Assembly: GCF_003710255.1 (NCBI RefSeq)
Contig: NZ_RHIB01000001.1
Coordinates: forward strand, 62,001-126,000
DNA length: 64,000 nucleotides
Reading direction: 5' to 3'
From: Alteribacter keqinensis
GTDB taxonomy: Bacteria > Bacillota > Bacilli > Bacillales > Salisediminibacteriaceae
Part shown: one piece after another, positions 8,206 to 17,067 of the stretch
Numbering within the stretch: position 1 is the stretch's first letter
Layout of the letters: every line of letters begins with the position of its first letter
Program-made: the position numbers and the translations under genes
Notes under the pieces: generated by a model
What the model was told of the DNA's origin: nothing
Seen by the model: only the letters and a program-made list of their open reading frames with translations
Databases searched by the model: none

Positions 8206-9825
8206 ATGTTTAAAAGCAAAGTACTTAAAGCGGGGGCCTTTTCACTGGCTTTGGCCACAGTTGTAACCGGCTGTGCCAGCGAACCGGATGAAGGAGCAAC
8301 AACGGACGAAGGCGGAGATTCAGACGGGAGCGCGGAAGAAGGTGGCTCCGGTGAAGCAGGGGGAGACTTGAAAATTGGTGTTCTTTCCGACATCAACACA
8401 CTTGATCCGCATACCGCAAGTGACGTTCCATCAGGACAGGTTCATACAGCAATCTATGAAACATTGACGAAGTTTAACGAAGATATGGAACTTGAACCGC
8501 TTCTGGCAGAGAGCTGGGAAGCCACAGACGAAAATGTCTGGGAATTTAAACTTGTAGAGGGCGTTCAGTTCCACGACGGTTCTGACTTTAATGCAGAAGT
8601 TGTTAAAGCGAACGTTGAACGTATCCTTGATGAGGAGATTGGTTCTCCACGAGCGATTCTCTTTGAAATTATTGATGAAGTAAATGTCATTGATGACTAC
8701 ACAGTAGAATTTGTTACAGAAGACCCATTTGCTCCACTTCCGGATCACTTTGCTCACTACGCTTCCAGTATCGTAAGTAAAGAGTCCATTGACGGTGACT
8801 ATGAAGCAATGGAAGACGGAGATCAGGCAGGAGCTTATATTAACCAAAACCCTGCAGGGACTGGCTTCTTTGAATTTGAAGAGTGGAATTCAGGTAACGA
8901 TGTGAAGCTTGTAAACTTCGAAGACTACTGGGGTGAAAATGCGAAAGTGGATACGGTCACACTTGAGGTTATCCCGGAAGACTTAACACGTCTTGGGAAC
9001 CTTGAGTCCGGCGATATGCACATTGTTGACCCTGTAACGGCAAGTGACCTTGCCCGGGTTGAAGGAAACGAAGGAGTAGAGCCTTACATCCGTGACGGAG
9101 CAAGCATCACATACCTTGGCTTTAACATGGAAAAAGAGCCGTTTGACGATCCACTCGTACGCCAGGCTCTCGATATGGCACTTGATAAGCAGGCGATGCT
9201 GGACGGTATCCTTGAAGGAACAGGGGAAGCTGCCAACGGGCCGATTAATGATACGCAGTTCGGCTACAGCGCTGATATTCCTGTACAAGAGCAGGATATT
9301 GAAGGAGCGAAAGAGCTTCTCGCTAAAGCCGGCTATGAGGACGGATTTGAAACAACGATCTGGACAAACGACAGCCGTGAGCGTCAGGATATTGCCGAGC
9401 TGGCACAGGCAAACTTTGAAGAAATCGGTGTAACGGCGGACATCAATACGGTTGAGTGGGGTGCCTACCTTGATGCTACAGGTGCCGGGGAGCATGACAT
9501 GTTTATTCTTGGACTGTCACTTGGTACCGGTGACGCAGATTACCCGCTTCACATGCTCTTTCATTCTGATAACGCAGGACCTCCGGGTAACCGCGTATTC
9601 ATGAAGGACGATGAGTTTGATGCCCTTCTTCAGGAAGCTCGTATAGAGCAGGATGAAGACCAGCGTCTGGCTCTTTACAAAGAAGCGGTCGAGTACCTGA
9701 ACGAAGAACAGCCAATGTCGTTCCTGTACCACCCATCCCATATCATGGGTATGCAGTCCAACGTTCAAGGATTCTGGGCTGACGGCTCCGGAATCTATCA
9801 GCTTCAGGATGTAACCATTAACTAA
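8206..9825 (+). CDS. Peptide-type ABC transporter substrate-binding lipoprotein (SBP family 5)
   Basis: 539 aa with a lipoprotein signal peptide (FKSKVLKAGAFSLALATVVTGC; lipobox VVTGC) and a very acidic, Gly-rich linker before the mature domain. The body matches the DppA/OppA/glutathione-binding fold: LAESWEATDENVWEFKL, VQFHDGSDFNAEVVKANVERI, then TGFFEFEEW and VRQALDMALDKQAML. GGGGGAG sits 8 bp before the ATG. No permease or ATPase genes are adjacent, and a terminator follows at 9854, so it is an orphan binding protein that must dock to an importer encoded elsewhere. The ligand may be a di- or oligopeptide, but other ligands are known in this family. Confidence 0.9.
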   Translation: MFKSKVLKAGAFSLALATVVTGCASEPDEGATTDEGGDSDGSAEEGGSGEAGGDLKIGVLSDINTLDPHTASDVPSGQVHTAIYETLTKFNEDMELEPLLAESWEATDENVWEFKLVEGVQFHDGSDFNAEVVKANVERILDEEIGSPRAILFEIIDEVNVIDDYTVEFVTEDPFAPLPDHFAHYASSIVSKESIDGDYEAMEDGDQAGAYINQNPAGTGFFEFEEWNSGNDVKLVNFEDYWGENAKVDTVTLEVIPEDLTRLGNLESGDMHIVDPVTASDLARVEGNEGVEPYIRDGASITYLGFNMEKEPFDDPLVRQALDMALDKQAMLDGILEGTGEAANGPINDTQFGYSADIPVQEQDIEGAKELLAKAGYEDGFETTIWTNDSRERQDIAELAQANFEEIGVTADINTVEWGAYLDATGAGEHDMFILGLSLGTGDADYPLHMLFHSDNAGPPGNRVFMKDDEFDALLQEARIEQDEDQRLALYKEAVEYLNEEQPMSFLYHPSHIMGMQSNVQGFWADGSGIYQLQDVTIN

Positions 9826-9853
9826 TGGCTGCATAAAATAACAAAAGAAATAA

Positions 9854-9891
9854 CGTGCCGGGCAAAGGCTATCCTTTGTCCGGCATGTTTT
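9854..9891 (+). terminator. Terminator of the binding-protein gene
   Basis: A 15-bp stem (CGTGCCGGGCAAAGG / CCTTTGTCCGGCATG) with one G-T pair is followed by TTTTG. Confidence 0.9.
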
Positions 9892-9943
9892 GTATTTTTC
9901 TGATTAATATATGCAGTTACTATTTTCCCTGCAGATTACGTAA

Positions 9944-10236
9944 GATGAAGCCGGAGTGCACTTCATTTTCCGCGGTGTTGCCGGTTAGGCTGTCGGCATA
10001 TAAAGAACCCCTGCTTCTTCCTCTGCCAGTTAAGCTTCGCAGCTTTCTGCGTCGAAGCAACTCGAAGCTGATTCGTGATGCAAACGCTCATTGCTCCCGC
10101 AAGAGTGTGATGCATTCGCTGCAATCAACATTTCTTTAAAAAGGTTACAACGTTCTAAGCCCTCCTCAGGCTGGTGTCTTACAGGGACTCAACGAGATTC
10201 TGCATCGAAGGAGTTTCGTGCACTCCGGTTTCACCC
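9944..10236 (-). repeat. Degenerate modular repeat with internal cassette
   Basis: GAAGCCGGAGTGCA at the left and TGCACTCCGGTTTC at the right form the outer inverted ends. The cassette CTGCTTCTTCCTCTGCCAG...GTCGAAGCAACTCGAAGC lies at 10011-10093 in reverse orientation. The core words are decayed compared with other copies. The stretch up to 10314 holds no gene. Confidence 0.65.
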
Positions 10237-10314
10237 TTCTTTTTAAGAAACAAATTACATTTTTTACATTAAAAAGAAATTAGATAAAAACTGGTACTCC
10301 CCGGAACCATCTTC

Positions 10315-11505
10315 CTACATATACAAACTCGCAAGAAAAATCCCTAAACTATCTTCGTACATTTCGTCAAACTGCTCAATCGGAAGGGGGTTTTCGCCAA
10401 GGCCGAGTTCCACTGTAAACCCGGGCCTTCTGAACTCCTGGATAAACCAGTCTTTAAAGCCTGCGTAGCTCTCTACATATTGAATCGGTTCGAATCCTGA
10501 CACTCTCGCAAACTCATTCACGATCGTTTCGGACTCTTCAGGTTCAAGTCCCTGATAACCCCAAAAAATAACCTTCCCCTGCGTATGATAGGCAAGAACC
10601 CGGTCAAAATCAGATTCAAAGACAAGATCAGCCATAGCGATGGCCTCCGGTTCTGTTAATGGTGCGTATCCAGGGAAATCACGGGGGGAAGGGCTTTGAG
10701 GCTTCGTCTCTGCTTCTTCTTCCCACTGGGCAGGGTACTGGTTGTTCAGATCTACACCTCGGATATTTGCTTTCCAACCTGAAAAGTCTGTGCTGTTATT
10801 ATTGATTGCCAGCACCTCACTGCGGTAAGGCTCTTCATCGGGCAAGCCGTTGATAAGCAGATCCACACCATCTGGATTTACATTTGGGACGATGGACAAC
10901 ATCACCGATGAAAAGAACGGCAGAAGGGCAAGCCCTCTTACCGGTTCACTGTTCACAAGTCCGAGTAAGTACGTATTAAGTGTCTGCATCAGTACCGGTG
11001 TTGTGATCCATTCATGGGCATGAAAAGAGCCGTTCAGGTGAACCCGTTTGTCTCCTGTACCTACGCTCAGTTCATAAATGTCCTTTCCCATAACCGAATT
11101 CCCGATCGTTCTTACAGCCATAAAGGGATAAATTTCCTTAAGCATTGCTATGTCGTTTGCCATAGCGGCAGAGTTGTATTCCCTTCCCCCCTGAACAATC
11201 GGGGAGCGGACCCTGACCGGGATCAATACTTCCTGTTCGATCTGAAGCTGCAGCGGGTTCAGTGAAGGATTAAGAAGCTGGATCATATCCGTTGAAGCAC
11301 CGATGCGCTGTCCGATCGTCCAAAAAGAGTCACCTGGCTGAATTGTATAAATGCTCACATAAAAACCAGGTATCCGGACAATCTGCCCAATTTGCAGACG
11401 TTCAGGGTTTGTATTTGGATTGGATGCAGTGATTAATGAAAGAGGGACAGAAAACAGCTGGCTGTAGAACCAGAAGCTGTCACCGCGACGGACGCGTATA
11501 TTCAT
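10315..11505 (-). CDS. LysM-M14 gamma-glutamyl-diamino acid peptidase
   Basis: 396 aa. Two LysM peptidoglycan-binding modules occupy about residues 1-46 and 47-97 (IRVRRGDSFWFYSQLF and YTIQPGDSFWTIGQRI). They precede an M14 zinc carboxypeptidase domain: SFHAHEWITTP (first zinc His and Glu), VNPDGVDLL, AYHTQGKVIFWGYQG (third zinc His) and FTVELGLGENPLP (catalytic Glu). The layout matches Bacillus endopeptidase I/YqgT enzymes, which cut gamma-D-Glu-diaminopimelate bonds in muropeptides. The ORF can start at TTG 11511, but ATG 11505 has AAGGAGG 10 bp upstream and is preferred. No signal peptide is visible, as in some cytoplasmic or mother-cell homologues. Confidence 0.88.
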   Translation of the reverse strand: MNIRVRRGDSFWFYSQLFSVPLSLITASNPNTNPERLQIGQIVRIPGFYVSIYTIQPGDSFWTIGQRIGASTDMIQLLNPSLNPLQLQIEQEVLIPVRVRSPIVQGGREYNSAAMANDIAMLKEIYPFMAVRTIGNSVMGKDIYELSVGTGDKRVHLNGSFHAHEWITTPVLMQTLNTYLLGLVNSEPVRGLALLPFFSSVMLSIVPNVNPDGVDLLINGLPDEEPYRSEVLAINNNSTDFSGWKANIRGVDLNNQYPAQWEEEAETKPQSPSPRDFPGYAPLTEPEAIAMADLVFESDFDRVLAYHTQGKVIFWGYQGLEPEESETIVNEFARVSGFEPIQYVESYAGFKDWFIQEFRRPGFTVELGLGENPLPIEQFDEMYEDSLGIFLASLYM

Positions 11506-11580
11506 ACTCAACTAACCTCCTTAAAGGTATCTTCATCATAAATATGAAAAAATCCTGACAGTCAGACCCCGCGGGCTTAA

Positions 11581-11610
11581 TCAAAAGAGCGGCTCTCAGC
11601 AGAGCCGCTC
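11581..11610 (-). terminator. Terminator of the Mur ligase gene
   Basis: A perfect 10-bp stem GAGCGGCTCT / AGAGCCGCTC is followed on the minus strand by CTTTTGATT. Confidence 0.8.
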
Positions 11611-11622
11611 AGGAAATGGTTT

Positions 11623-13116
11623 TTATTCTGGAAGCAATTCGTTCTCGTTGAAGTAACGCTGAAGCGTCTCTGTCTCCGAATAAGGTACTTCCCTGCCGTT
11701 AACAAACTGATGCCCTACAAAGCCGATACCTGTTAAAAGAACAATATCTCCTTTATCTGCAAACGAGAGGGCTTTATGAACGCCTTTTTCCCTGTCCAAG
11801 GCTGTATTGACGGACGGGTGAATCGGATCCTGAAACCCGTTTAGTACACCGGATACGATGTCTCGTCGGTCAAGCTGATCCGGGTGATCAACTGAAACGA
11901 CGATATGATCCGCTTTTCCTTCCACTGTTTCTCCCATTTTCGGCCATTGGGCAGGATCACCGCCACCGGCACCTGTAACGAGTACTATCAGCTTTTTATG
12001 GTCCAGCTGTTTTGCAGCCGTAATGACTTTATCAAGGGCATCCGGGGAATGGGCAAAATCCATAATGATTTTGTAATTACTCAATTTGTCCTCAATCTGA
12101 AACCGGCCTTCCGGGAGTGACAGGGTCTGCAGTCCTTCCAAAAGGATCGGGATCGGAATACTCAGGTGAAGGCACGCGCATAAAGACGCAAGGAAATTAG
12201 AGATATTATAGTCTCCGAAAATGGGGACGAGAACAGGGAATCGTTTTCCCAGAATGGTAAGGTCCATAGCCGTACCGGCAGAGGTGGTTTCCATATTTTC
12301 AGCAAAGACATCTCCTTTTGTGTAAATCCCGTAAGTAAGAAGCGGTCCTTTAAACATGGCTTTAATGTCTCTGCCCATCTCACCGTCGTCAGCATTTACG
12401 ACGGCTTTCTTCACCTGACGGAAAAGCTTGAGTTTCGATTGCTTATAGGCATCATAAGACCCATGAAAATCGAGGTGCTCGGGAGTCAGGTTTGTATGAA
12501 TACCAACATCAAAAATCACACCGGCGACACGCTTCTGCTCGATGGCAATGGAAGTCACTTCAAGGGAAACAGCCTGAAGACCTTCTTTATAAAAACGGTG
12601 AAAGATGTACTGAAGGTCCGGCGCTTCAGGAGTGGTGTGCGTAGTATGGTTAAAGTTACGTCTGATCCGGTCATCCCACACACCGTTCGTCCCGATAAGT
12701 CCCGTTGGAATTCCCGATTTCAACAGGAGATTGCGGACAAAGGAAGAGACGGTCGTTTTTCCGTTCGTACCGGTCACAGCAATGGTTTTAACTTTTTCAT
12801 CCGCATGGTCATACAGAACAATGGACAGGTAGGACATAAAGGATTTGGCGTCTGTTACCTGAACAAAGGTGGTGCCGGGAAAAAGCTGTACAGCTTTTTC
12901 AAGAAGCACGGTATCAGTCCCGATAATAATAGAAGCTCCTGAGCGGCAGGCTTGGTTAATGTAGCGGTGTCCATCAGTTTTTGTCCCTATTATGCAAAAG
13001 AACGCAGTACCCGGCTCCACCTTTCTTGAATCGTATGTAATGGACGTAAATGAGGTTTCAGAAAGTCCCCAGTATTTCTTAATGAGAGGATGTTTATGTT
13101 GAAATGATATAAGCAT
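11623..13116 (-). CDS. MurE-like Mur ligase (stand-alone paralogue)
   Basis: 497-aa ATP-dependent Mur ligase. The N-terminal MurE-type substrate domain contains ITYDSRKVEPGTAFFCIIGTK. The ATP loop is AVTGTNGKTTVSSFVRN, followed by TTHTTPEAPDLQ, LTPEHLDFHGSYDAYKQSK and the C-terminal DFAHSPDALDKVI and VTGAGGGDPAQWPKMG. This is the UDP-MurNAc-tripeptide synthetase family. The usual DNP(R/K) specificity motif is not obvious at the expected place, so the added amino acid, or even a peptidoglycan role, is uncertain. No division/cell-wall genes surround it, so it is probably a second copy. The ORF opens at 13143, but AAAGGAG on the minus strand fits ATG 13116 (8 bp spacing). Confidence 0.82.
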   Translation of the reverse strand: MLISFQHKHPLIKKYWGLSETSFTSITYDSRKVEPGTAFFCIIGTKTDGHRYINQACRSGASIIIGTDTVLLEKAVQLFPGTTFVQVTDAKSFMSYLSIVLYDHADEKVKTIAVTGTNGKTTVSSFVRNLLLKSGIPTGLIGTNGVWDDRIRRNFNHTTHTTPEAPDLQYIFHRFYKEGLQAVSLEVTSIAIEQKRVAGVIFDVGIHTNLTPEHLDFHGSYDAYKQSKLKLFRQVKKAVVNADDGEMGRDIKAMFKGPLLTYGIYTKGDVFAENMETTSAGTAMDLTILGKRFPVLVPIFGDYNISNFLASLCACLHLSIPIPILLEGLQTLSLPEGRFQIEDKLSNYKIIMDFAHSPDALDKVITAAKQLDHKKLIVLVTGAGGGDPAQWPKMGETVEGKADHIVVSVDHPDQLDRRDIVSGVLNGFQDPIHPSVNTALDREKGVHKALSFADKGDIVLLTGIGFVGHQFVNGREVPYSETETLQRYFNENELLPE

Positions 13117-13272
13117 GGACATAACTCCTTTTATTTGCAACAACCAATCCTTATTTCCATAGTAGTATTCGTTTTTACAGGAATTCTATTATCAGGTTAA
13201 AAAGGAAAATAGTGTGCTCTATATCGCTTTACTACCCTAAAAGGTTTAGGTATAAACATAATTGAAAACACG

Positions 13273-13306
13273 AAAAAAAGCCGCGCCTGCTTTTGGGCGC
13301 AGCTTT
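13273..13306 (-). terminator. Terminator of the 150-aa gene
   Basis: GCTGCGCC / GGCGCGGC stem, then TTTTTTT on the minus strand. Confidence 0.8.
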
Positions 13307-13347
13307 ACTATATTGAGTTGATTCTAAGGTCCGGCCAGCTTGCAAAG

Positions 13348-13800
13348 TTAAATTCGTGTAAACCCTTCTTCGTCCAAGTACTGTGCAGCCTGTTTATAGG
13401 ATACAAACGTGCCATCAAGACCCGTATCAGCATACACGTTCCACGTATCCCCTTCTTTTATAACCGTAAGGGTCTGCGTGTTGTCATTGATCCAGACTTC
13501 TTCCTCTTCTTCACTTTCCGGCTGTGGGGAAAGGGAGGAGATGGCTTTTTCAATGACAGATCTGAGTGCTCTTTCTGTAAAATTACGGATGTTCACCATC
13601 CCTTTATCATTCACTTCATAACCGGTGAGTTCACCGGCGTAAACAAAGCCATTACCGTTTGGGTGAAGGTGGTACACGACATTTTTCTTGTCTTTAACAC
13701 TGTCGGGATAGTGAAAGTTCACTCTCCCCATTGAAACGTCATTGCGTTCCAGCTCAGGGAAAGATTCAATTATTGTAAGTTTCTCTTCAAAAGTCAGCAT
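13348..13800 (-). CDS. Conserved-looking hypothetical protein, 150 aa
   Basis: Not recognised. A soluble acidic protein: about residues 1-75 include an HLHPNGNGFVYAGEL segment, a Glu-rich linker (SEEEEEVW) lies near 98, and residues 100-150 (TLTVIKEGDTWNVYADTGLD, then YLDEEGFT) resemble a small beta-rich module. GGAGG is 4-5 bp before the ATG. It is transcribed on its own between a terminator and the divergent ypjP gene. Confidence 0.7.
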   Translation of the reverse strand: MLTFEEKLTIIESFPELERNDVSMGRVNFHYPDSVKDKKNVVYHLHPNGNGFVYAGELTGYEVNDKGMVNIRNFTERALRSVIEKAISSLSPQPESEEEEEVWINDNTQTLTVIKEGDTWNVYADTGLDGTFVSYKQAAQYLDEEGFTRI

Positions 13801-13973
13801 ATTGCCTCCATTAATGTAAAGTTATTCTTAGTATATCAACCTGTCCTTAAAATTAAAACGTTCATCTCCGTCACAAAATGTTTACAAAATGATTAAGAAT
13901 AGTCAAATAGTTTAATAGACTTTTCAAGCCATGATGTTAAAATGGAAGCAGGTCGTATTAGGGAGCGTTTGTA

Positions 13974-14609
13974 ATGAAACTTTGGTTTAAGAAGATATCC
14001 ATTGTCATGATTACCTTTATCACGCTGGGAATGTTTATCCCGCCTACATATCTTGATACCAATGCAGATGGTGCAAAGGGACTTGACGATTCAGACAGCG
14101 ATCCGGATTTGTCTTCTGTTTCTGATGGAGAAGGGGACCTGGATGACCTTGAATTAAATGAAGATGATCTCACAATAGATGATGACCTCACTGACGGGGA
14201 ATCCCTGGACGAGGTTATTGAGAGGATAACCGAAGAAGCGAGAGAACATACCCTTAAGAAACTTGGGCCCAAAATCGCCAGGCAGGTGGAAGACGATGTT
14301 TTGAGTGCAATCCTGCCGAATATAGAGGAAGTACTCAACACTCTTGTTGAGCAGGCAGGAGACAGCTCCTATCAGAATTTCGTTGTTGCAGAAGAGCCAT
14401 CCGGCGGTTATGGAGAAAGAATTTTTAACATCCACGACAGTGAGGCCAATGAAGATGTGGCGAAGTTTCACGTAAGGCGGGACAACCGGCCGAAAAACGG
14501 ATACTGGTTTAATTTTCATTATCACCTGAGTTCAGATGGCTTTGAAGAGCACCATGAGCTTGGAGAAGTGTACTGGGATAAAAACACCCCGCCTAAGTGG
14601 ATGTCATAA
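13974..14609 (+). CDS. ypjP: YpjP-like secreted or membrane-anchored protein
   Basis: 211 aa. The N-terminal hydrophobic segment (about 5-25) could be a signal anchor and is followed by a strongly acidic stretch (about 30-75). The C-terminal half matches what I recall of Bacillus YpjP: KFHVRRDNRPKNGYWFNFHY, HHELGEVYWDKNTPPKWMS at the very end. The function of the family is unknown. AGGGAG lies 8 bp before the ATG. It is monocistronic, with its own terminator. Confidence 0.8.
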   Translation: MKLWFKKISIVMITFITLGMFIPPTYLDTNADGAKGLDDSDSDPDLSSVSDGEGDLDDLELNEDDLTIDDDLTDGESLDEVIERITEEAREHTLKKLGPKIARQVEDDVLSAILPNIEEVLNTLVEQAGDSSYQNFVVAEEPSGGYGERIFNIHDSEANEDVAKFHVRRDNRPKNGYWFNFHYHLSSDGFEEHHELGEVYWDKNTPPKWMS

Positions 14610-14612
14610 TAA

Positions 14613-14650
14613 TAAAGGAGTCCTTCCATGCCGGAGGACTTCTTTTATTT
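14613..14650 (+). terminator. Terminator of ypjP
   Basis: An imperfect stem (AAGGAGTCCTTCC / GGAGGACTTCTT) is followed by a T-rich run. Confidence 0.75.
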
Positions 14651-14741
14651 TATCAAGACGGTCCCATATTCTGCCCGAATTGAACCAGCAGGAGAAAGTG
14701 TAGTAAAATGTGCTTTAGACAAATGAGGAAAAGGTGTTGTT

Positions 14742-15860
14742 ATGAAAACGTATATTGTAATCGGGGCCGGAATCCTGGGGGCTTCAACAGCCTATCACCT
14801 GGCAAAGAACGGTGCCCGCGTCACAGTAATAGACCGGAAAGACGAAGGTCAGGCAACAGATGCGGCTGCGGGCATTATCTGTCCCTGGCTCACACAGCGC
14901 AGAAATAAACCGTGGTTCCGCCTCGTAAAAGGCGGAGCTGCCTATTATCCGAAACTTGTAGAAATGCTTGAAGAAGACGGAGAAATAGAAACCGGGTATG
15001 ACCGTGTGGGTGCCATGATTATGCACCACGAAGAGCACATGATTGACCGTATTGAAAAACGGGCCTATGAGCGAATACCGAACGCACCGGAAATGGGCGA
15101 AATTACGAGACTCGGACGAAAGGAAACCCAGGAGAAATTCCCTGTCCTTTCAGACGCCTATGGAGCGATCCATGTAAGCGGAGGTGCCCGTGTGGACGGG
15201 CGGGCCCTCCGGAATGCCCTGACGAACGGAGCGAAAAAGAACGGAGCGGAATTTATTACTGGAGATGCAGAAATCCTGTATAACAACGGCCGTGCCACCG
15301 GTGTGAAAGTAGATGGAGAGAAGATCGAAGCCGACAGTGTGATCGTGACTGCAGGTGCCTGGGCAAGAGAGGTTCTTGAACCGGTGGGAGTGCCTTTTAT
15401 GGCTTCATCACAAAAAGCTCAGATCATTCACCTGGACATGCCGGATACCGATACGAGCGAATGGCCGGTGATTATGCCCCCCAGCCGCCTTTACATGCTC
15501 ACATTCGGACCCGGAAGAGTCGTTGTAGGAGCTACCCATGAAGATGATGCAGGGTTTGATCCCCGGGCAACTGCCGGGGGAATTCATGAAGTGTTGAATC
15601 GTGCATTGGAAGTTGCACCGGGGTTAACTGACGCCGGCTACGTTGAAACCAGAGTAGGATTTCGTCCATTTACTCCCGACTTCCTTCCGGTGGCCGGCCC
15701 GGTACCAGGAACAGATGGATTGTATGCAGCAAACGGCCTCGGATCATCCGGGCTCACATCCGGTCCGTATCTGGGCGCAGAGCTTGCCAGACTTGTGATG
15801 GGCTTGGAAACCGATCTGGACATGTCTGACTACGACATCTCTGCCGCTATACAAAAATAA
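14742..15860 (+). CDS. FAD-dependent DAO-family oxidoreductase
   Basis: 372 aa. The FAD-binding GAGILGASTAYHLAKNGARV is at the N-terminus with an acidic strand end (VIDRKDEG). The DAO-type C-terminus contains ETRVGFRPFTPDFLPVAGPV and ANGLGSSGLTSGPYLGAELA. This is the glycine oxidase/D-amino acid dehydrogenase superfamily. Length and general features fit Bacillus YurR-like oxidoreductases, whose substrate is not well defined. AAAAGGTG precedes the ATG. A weak hairpin (CCAGA/TCTGG) follows at 15865. No thiamine genes are nearby, so a ThiO role is not supported by context. Confidence 0.82.
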   Translation: MKTYIVIGAGILGASTAYHLAKNGARVTVIDRKDEGQATDAAAGIICPWLTQRRNKPWFRLVKGGAAYYPKLVEMLEEDGEIETGYDRVGAMIMHHEEHMIDRIEKRAYERIPNAPEMGEITRLGRKETQEKFPVLSDAYGAIHVSGGARVDGRALRNALTNGAKKNGAEFITGDAEILYNNGRATGVKVDGEKIEADSVIVTAGAWAREVLEPVGVPFMASSQKAQIIHLDMPDTDTSEWPVIMPPSRLYMLTFGPGRVVVGATHEDDAGFDPRATAGGIHEVLNRALEVAPGLTDAGYVETRVGFRPFTPDFLPVAGPVPGTDGLYAANGLGSSGLTSGPYLGAELARLVMGLETDLDMSDYDISAAIQK

Positions 15861-15907
15861 GATTCCAGATCTTACGAGGTCTGGGACCCTAAAGACACCA
15901 AGTTAAG

Positions 15908-16052
15908 ATGAGGTTATATGGAGAATGGTGATGCAGCCGGTATGTCCGCAGACTCCTGCGGGAGCAAGGCCCAGGGTGAGACACTGCAACGAAGTAAAGA
16001 GGCTTACCGGTGCCCCAGCGGAAAGCGAAGAACATTCCGGCTGCATCTGACT
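15908..16052 (+). repeat. Modular GC-rich dispersed repeat
   Basis: Outer ends GATGCAGCCGG (near 15927) and CCGGCTGCATC (near 16038) are inverted. The core reads gactcctgcgggagcaaggc, gtgagacactgcaacgaag, gaggcttaccgg and gcggaaagcgaag. It sits between the oxidoreductase gene and the MerR gene. Confidence 0.75.
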
Positions 16053-16118
16053 TTTCAGCTGAATAATTTGACATAATCTATTAACAAGACGGCTATGGGG
16101 CCTGTTCCTGCTTTGCTG

Positions 16119-16151
16119 AAGCGCAGCACTTTTTAGTGCTGCGCTTTTTTT
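16119..16151 (+). terminator. Strong Rho-independent terminator
   Basis: A 12-bp perfect stem AAGCGCAGCACT / AGTGCTGCGCTT with a TTTT loop, then a run of T. It insulates the MerR promoter from upstream transcription. Confidence 0.9.
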
Positions 16152-16199
16152 GAGAGCTTCATTGAGTATGGAGGAAAGTGAAAAAAGTTTTTTTCCTTC

Positions 16200-16230
16200 T
16201 TGACTGTGACGTAACGTCATTGTTTATAGT
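16200..16230 (+). promoter_or_regulatory. MerR-type promoter with 19-bp spacer
   Basis: TTGACT (16200-16205) and TATAGT (16225-16230) are separated by exactly 19 bp. The spacer holds the dyad GTGACGT-AACGTCA. Over-long spacers with a dyad are the hallmark of promoters twisted into shape by MerR-family activators such as Mta, TipAL and BmrR. It lies directly upstream of the MerR gene, implying autoregulation. Confidence 0.88.
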
Positions 16231-16249
16231 AAGTGGTGAGGTGATCACC

Positions 16250-17017
16250 GTGTATTTAATCAAGGAAATTTCCGGGATAGCCGGGGTAAGTGTGCGTACG
16301 CTTCACCACTACGATCATATCGGTCTTTTAAAGCCAGTCGAAGTAAAAAGAAACGGCTACCGCTACTACAATGATGAAAGCCTTGAACGATTGCAGCAGA
16401 TCCTGTTTTTCAAAGAGCTTGGCTTTTCCCTTCAGAAGATCAAAGACATTTTGGAAGGCCCGGGTTTTGACCGGAAAAGAGCACTGGAACAGCATAAACA
16501 AGTACTCATGGAAAAAAAAAAACGCCTGGAAAAGATCATAGCCTCCGTTGATCAGACCGTGGCAGCTATGGAAGGGGAGAAGGGGATGTCAAAAAAAGAA
16601 ATGTTTGAACCGTTTGATACGGAAGAAATTGAAAAGCATCAAAAGAAGTATGCCGATGAAACAAAAGCAAAGTACGGCCATACAGATGCCTATAAGGAGT
16701 CCATGAAAAAAACAGCCTCCTATAACAAAGAGGACTGGGCTCAAATCCAGACCGAATGGAACGAGTTTTATAAAAAGCTCGCCTCACATATGGGGAAAGG
16801 TCCAAAAGACCAGGAAGTGCAGAAGCTTATCGGTGAATACCATCAGTTAATCAACAATCACTTTTACGCTTGCCCGACAGAAATGTTCCGGGGACTTGGT
16901 GAAATGTATGTAAGTGATGAGCGTTTTACAAAAAACATTGATAAACACGGAGATGGACTGGCAGCTTTTCTGAAGGATGCCATGGGAATTTATTGCGATG
17001 ACTGGGAAGGGAAATGA
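16250..17017 (+). CDS. MerR-family regulator, TipAL/Mta type
   Basis: 255 aa. An N-terminal MerR winged helix (LIKEISGIAGVSVRTLHHYD, KRNGYRYYNDE; about 2-70) is followed by a coiled coil (about 75-110) and a TipAS-like ligand-binding domain (about 115-255: FDTEEIEKHQKKYADE, YNKEDWAQIQTEWNEFYKKL, HFYACPTEMFRGLGEMYVSD). TipAS domains bind diverse hydrophobic or peptide antibiotics. The ORF extends back to 16178, but that would overlap the promoter; GTG 16250 follows GGTGAGGTG and gives the canonical MerR N-terminus. No transporter target is adjacent, so it may act on itself and on distant genes. Confidence 0.92.
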   Translation: MYLIKEISGIAGVSVRTLHHYDHIGLLKPVEVKRNGYRYYNDESLERLQQILFFKELGFSLQKIKDILEGPGFDRKRALEQHKQVLMEKKKRLEKIIASVDQTVAAMEGEKGMSKKEMFEPFDTEEIEKHQKKYADETKAKYGHTDAYKESMKKTASYNKEDWAQIQTEWNEFYKKLASHMGKGPKDQEVQKLIGEYHQLINNHFYACPTEMFRGLGEMYVSDERFTKNIDKHGDGLAAFLKDAMGIYCDDWEGK

Positions 17018-17067
17018 AGGAAGGTATTATTAAGGTCTGAGAGCAAGACCGGCAATATCTTGAGGTA

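Noticed and set aside
14742-15860. Assignment as thiamine-pathway glycine oxidase ThiO
   Set aside because: The DAO fold fits, but there are no thi genes or TPP riboswitch nearby, so only the general family is supported.
16178-16249. Upstream start of the MerR regulator
   Set aside because: It would place the promoter (16200-16230) inside the coding region. GTG 16250 gives the canonical MerR N-terminus.
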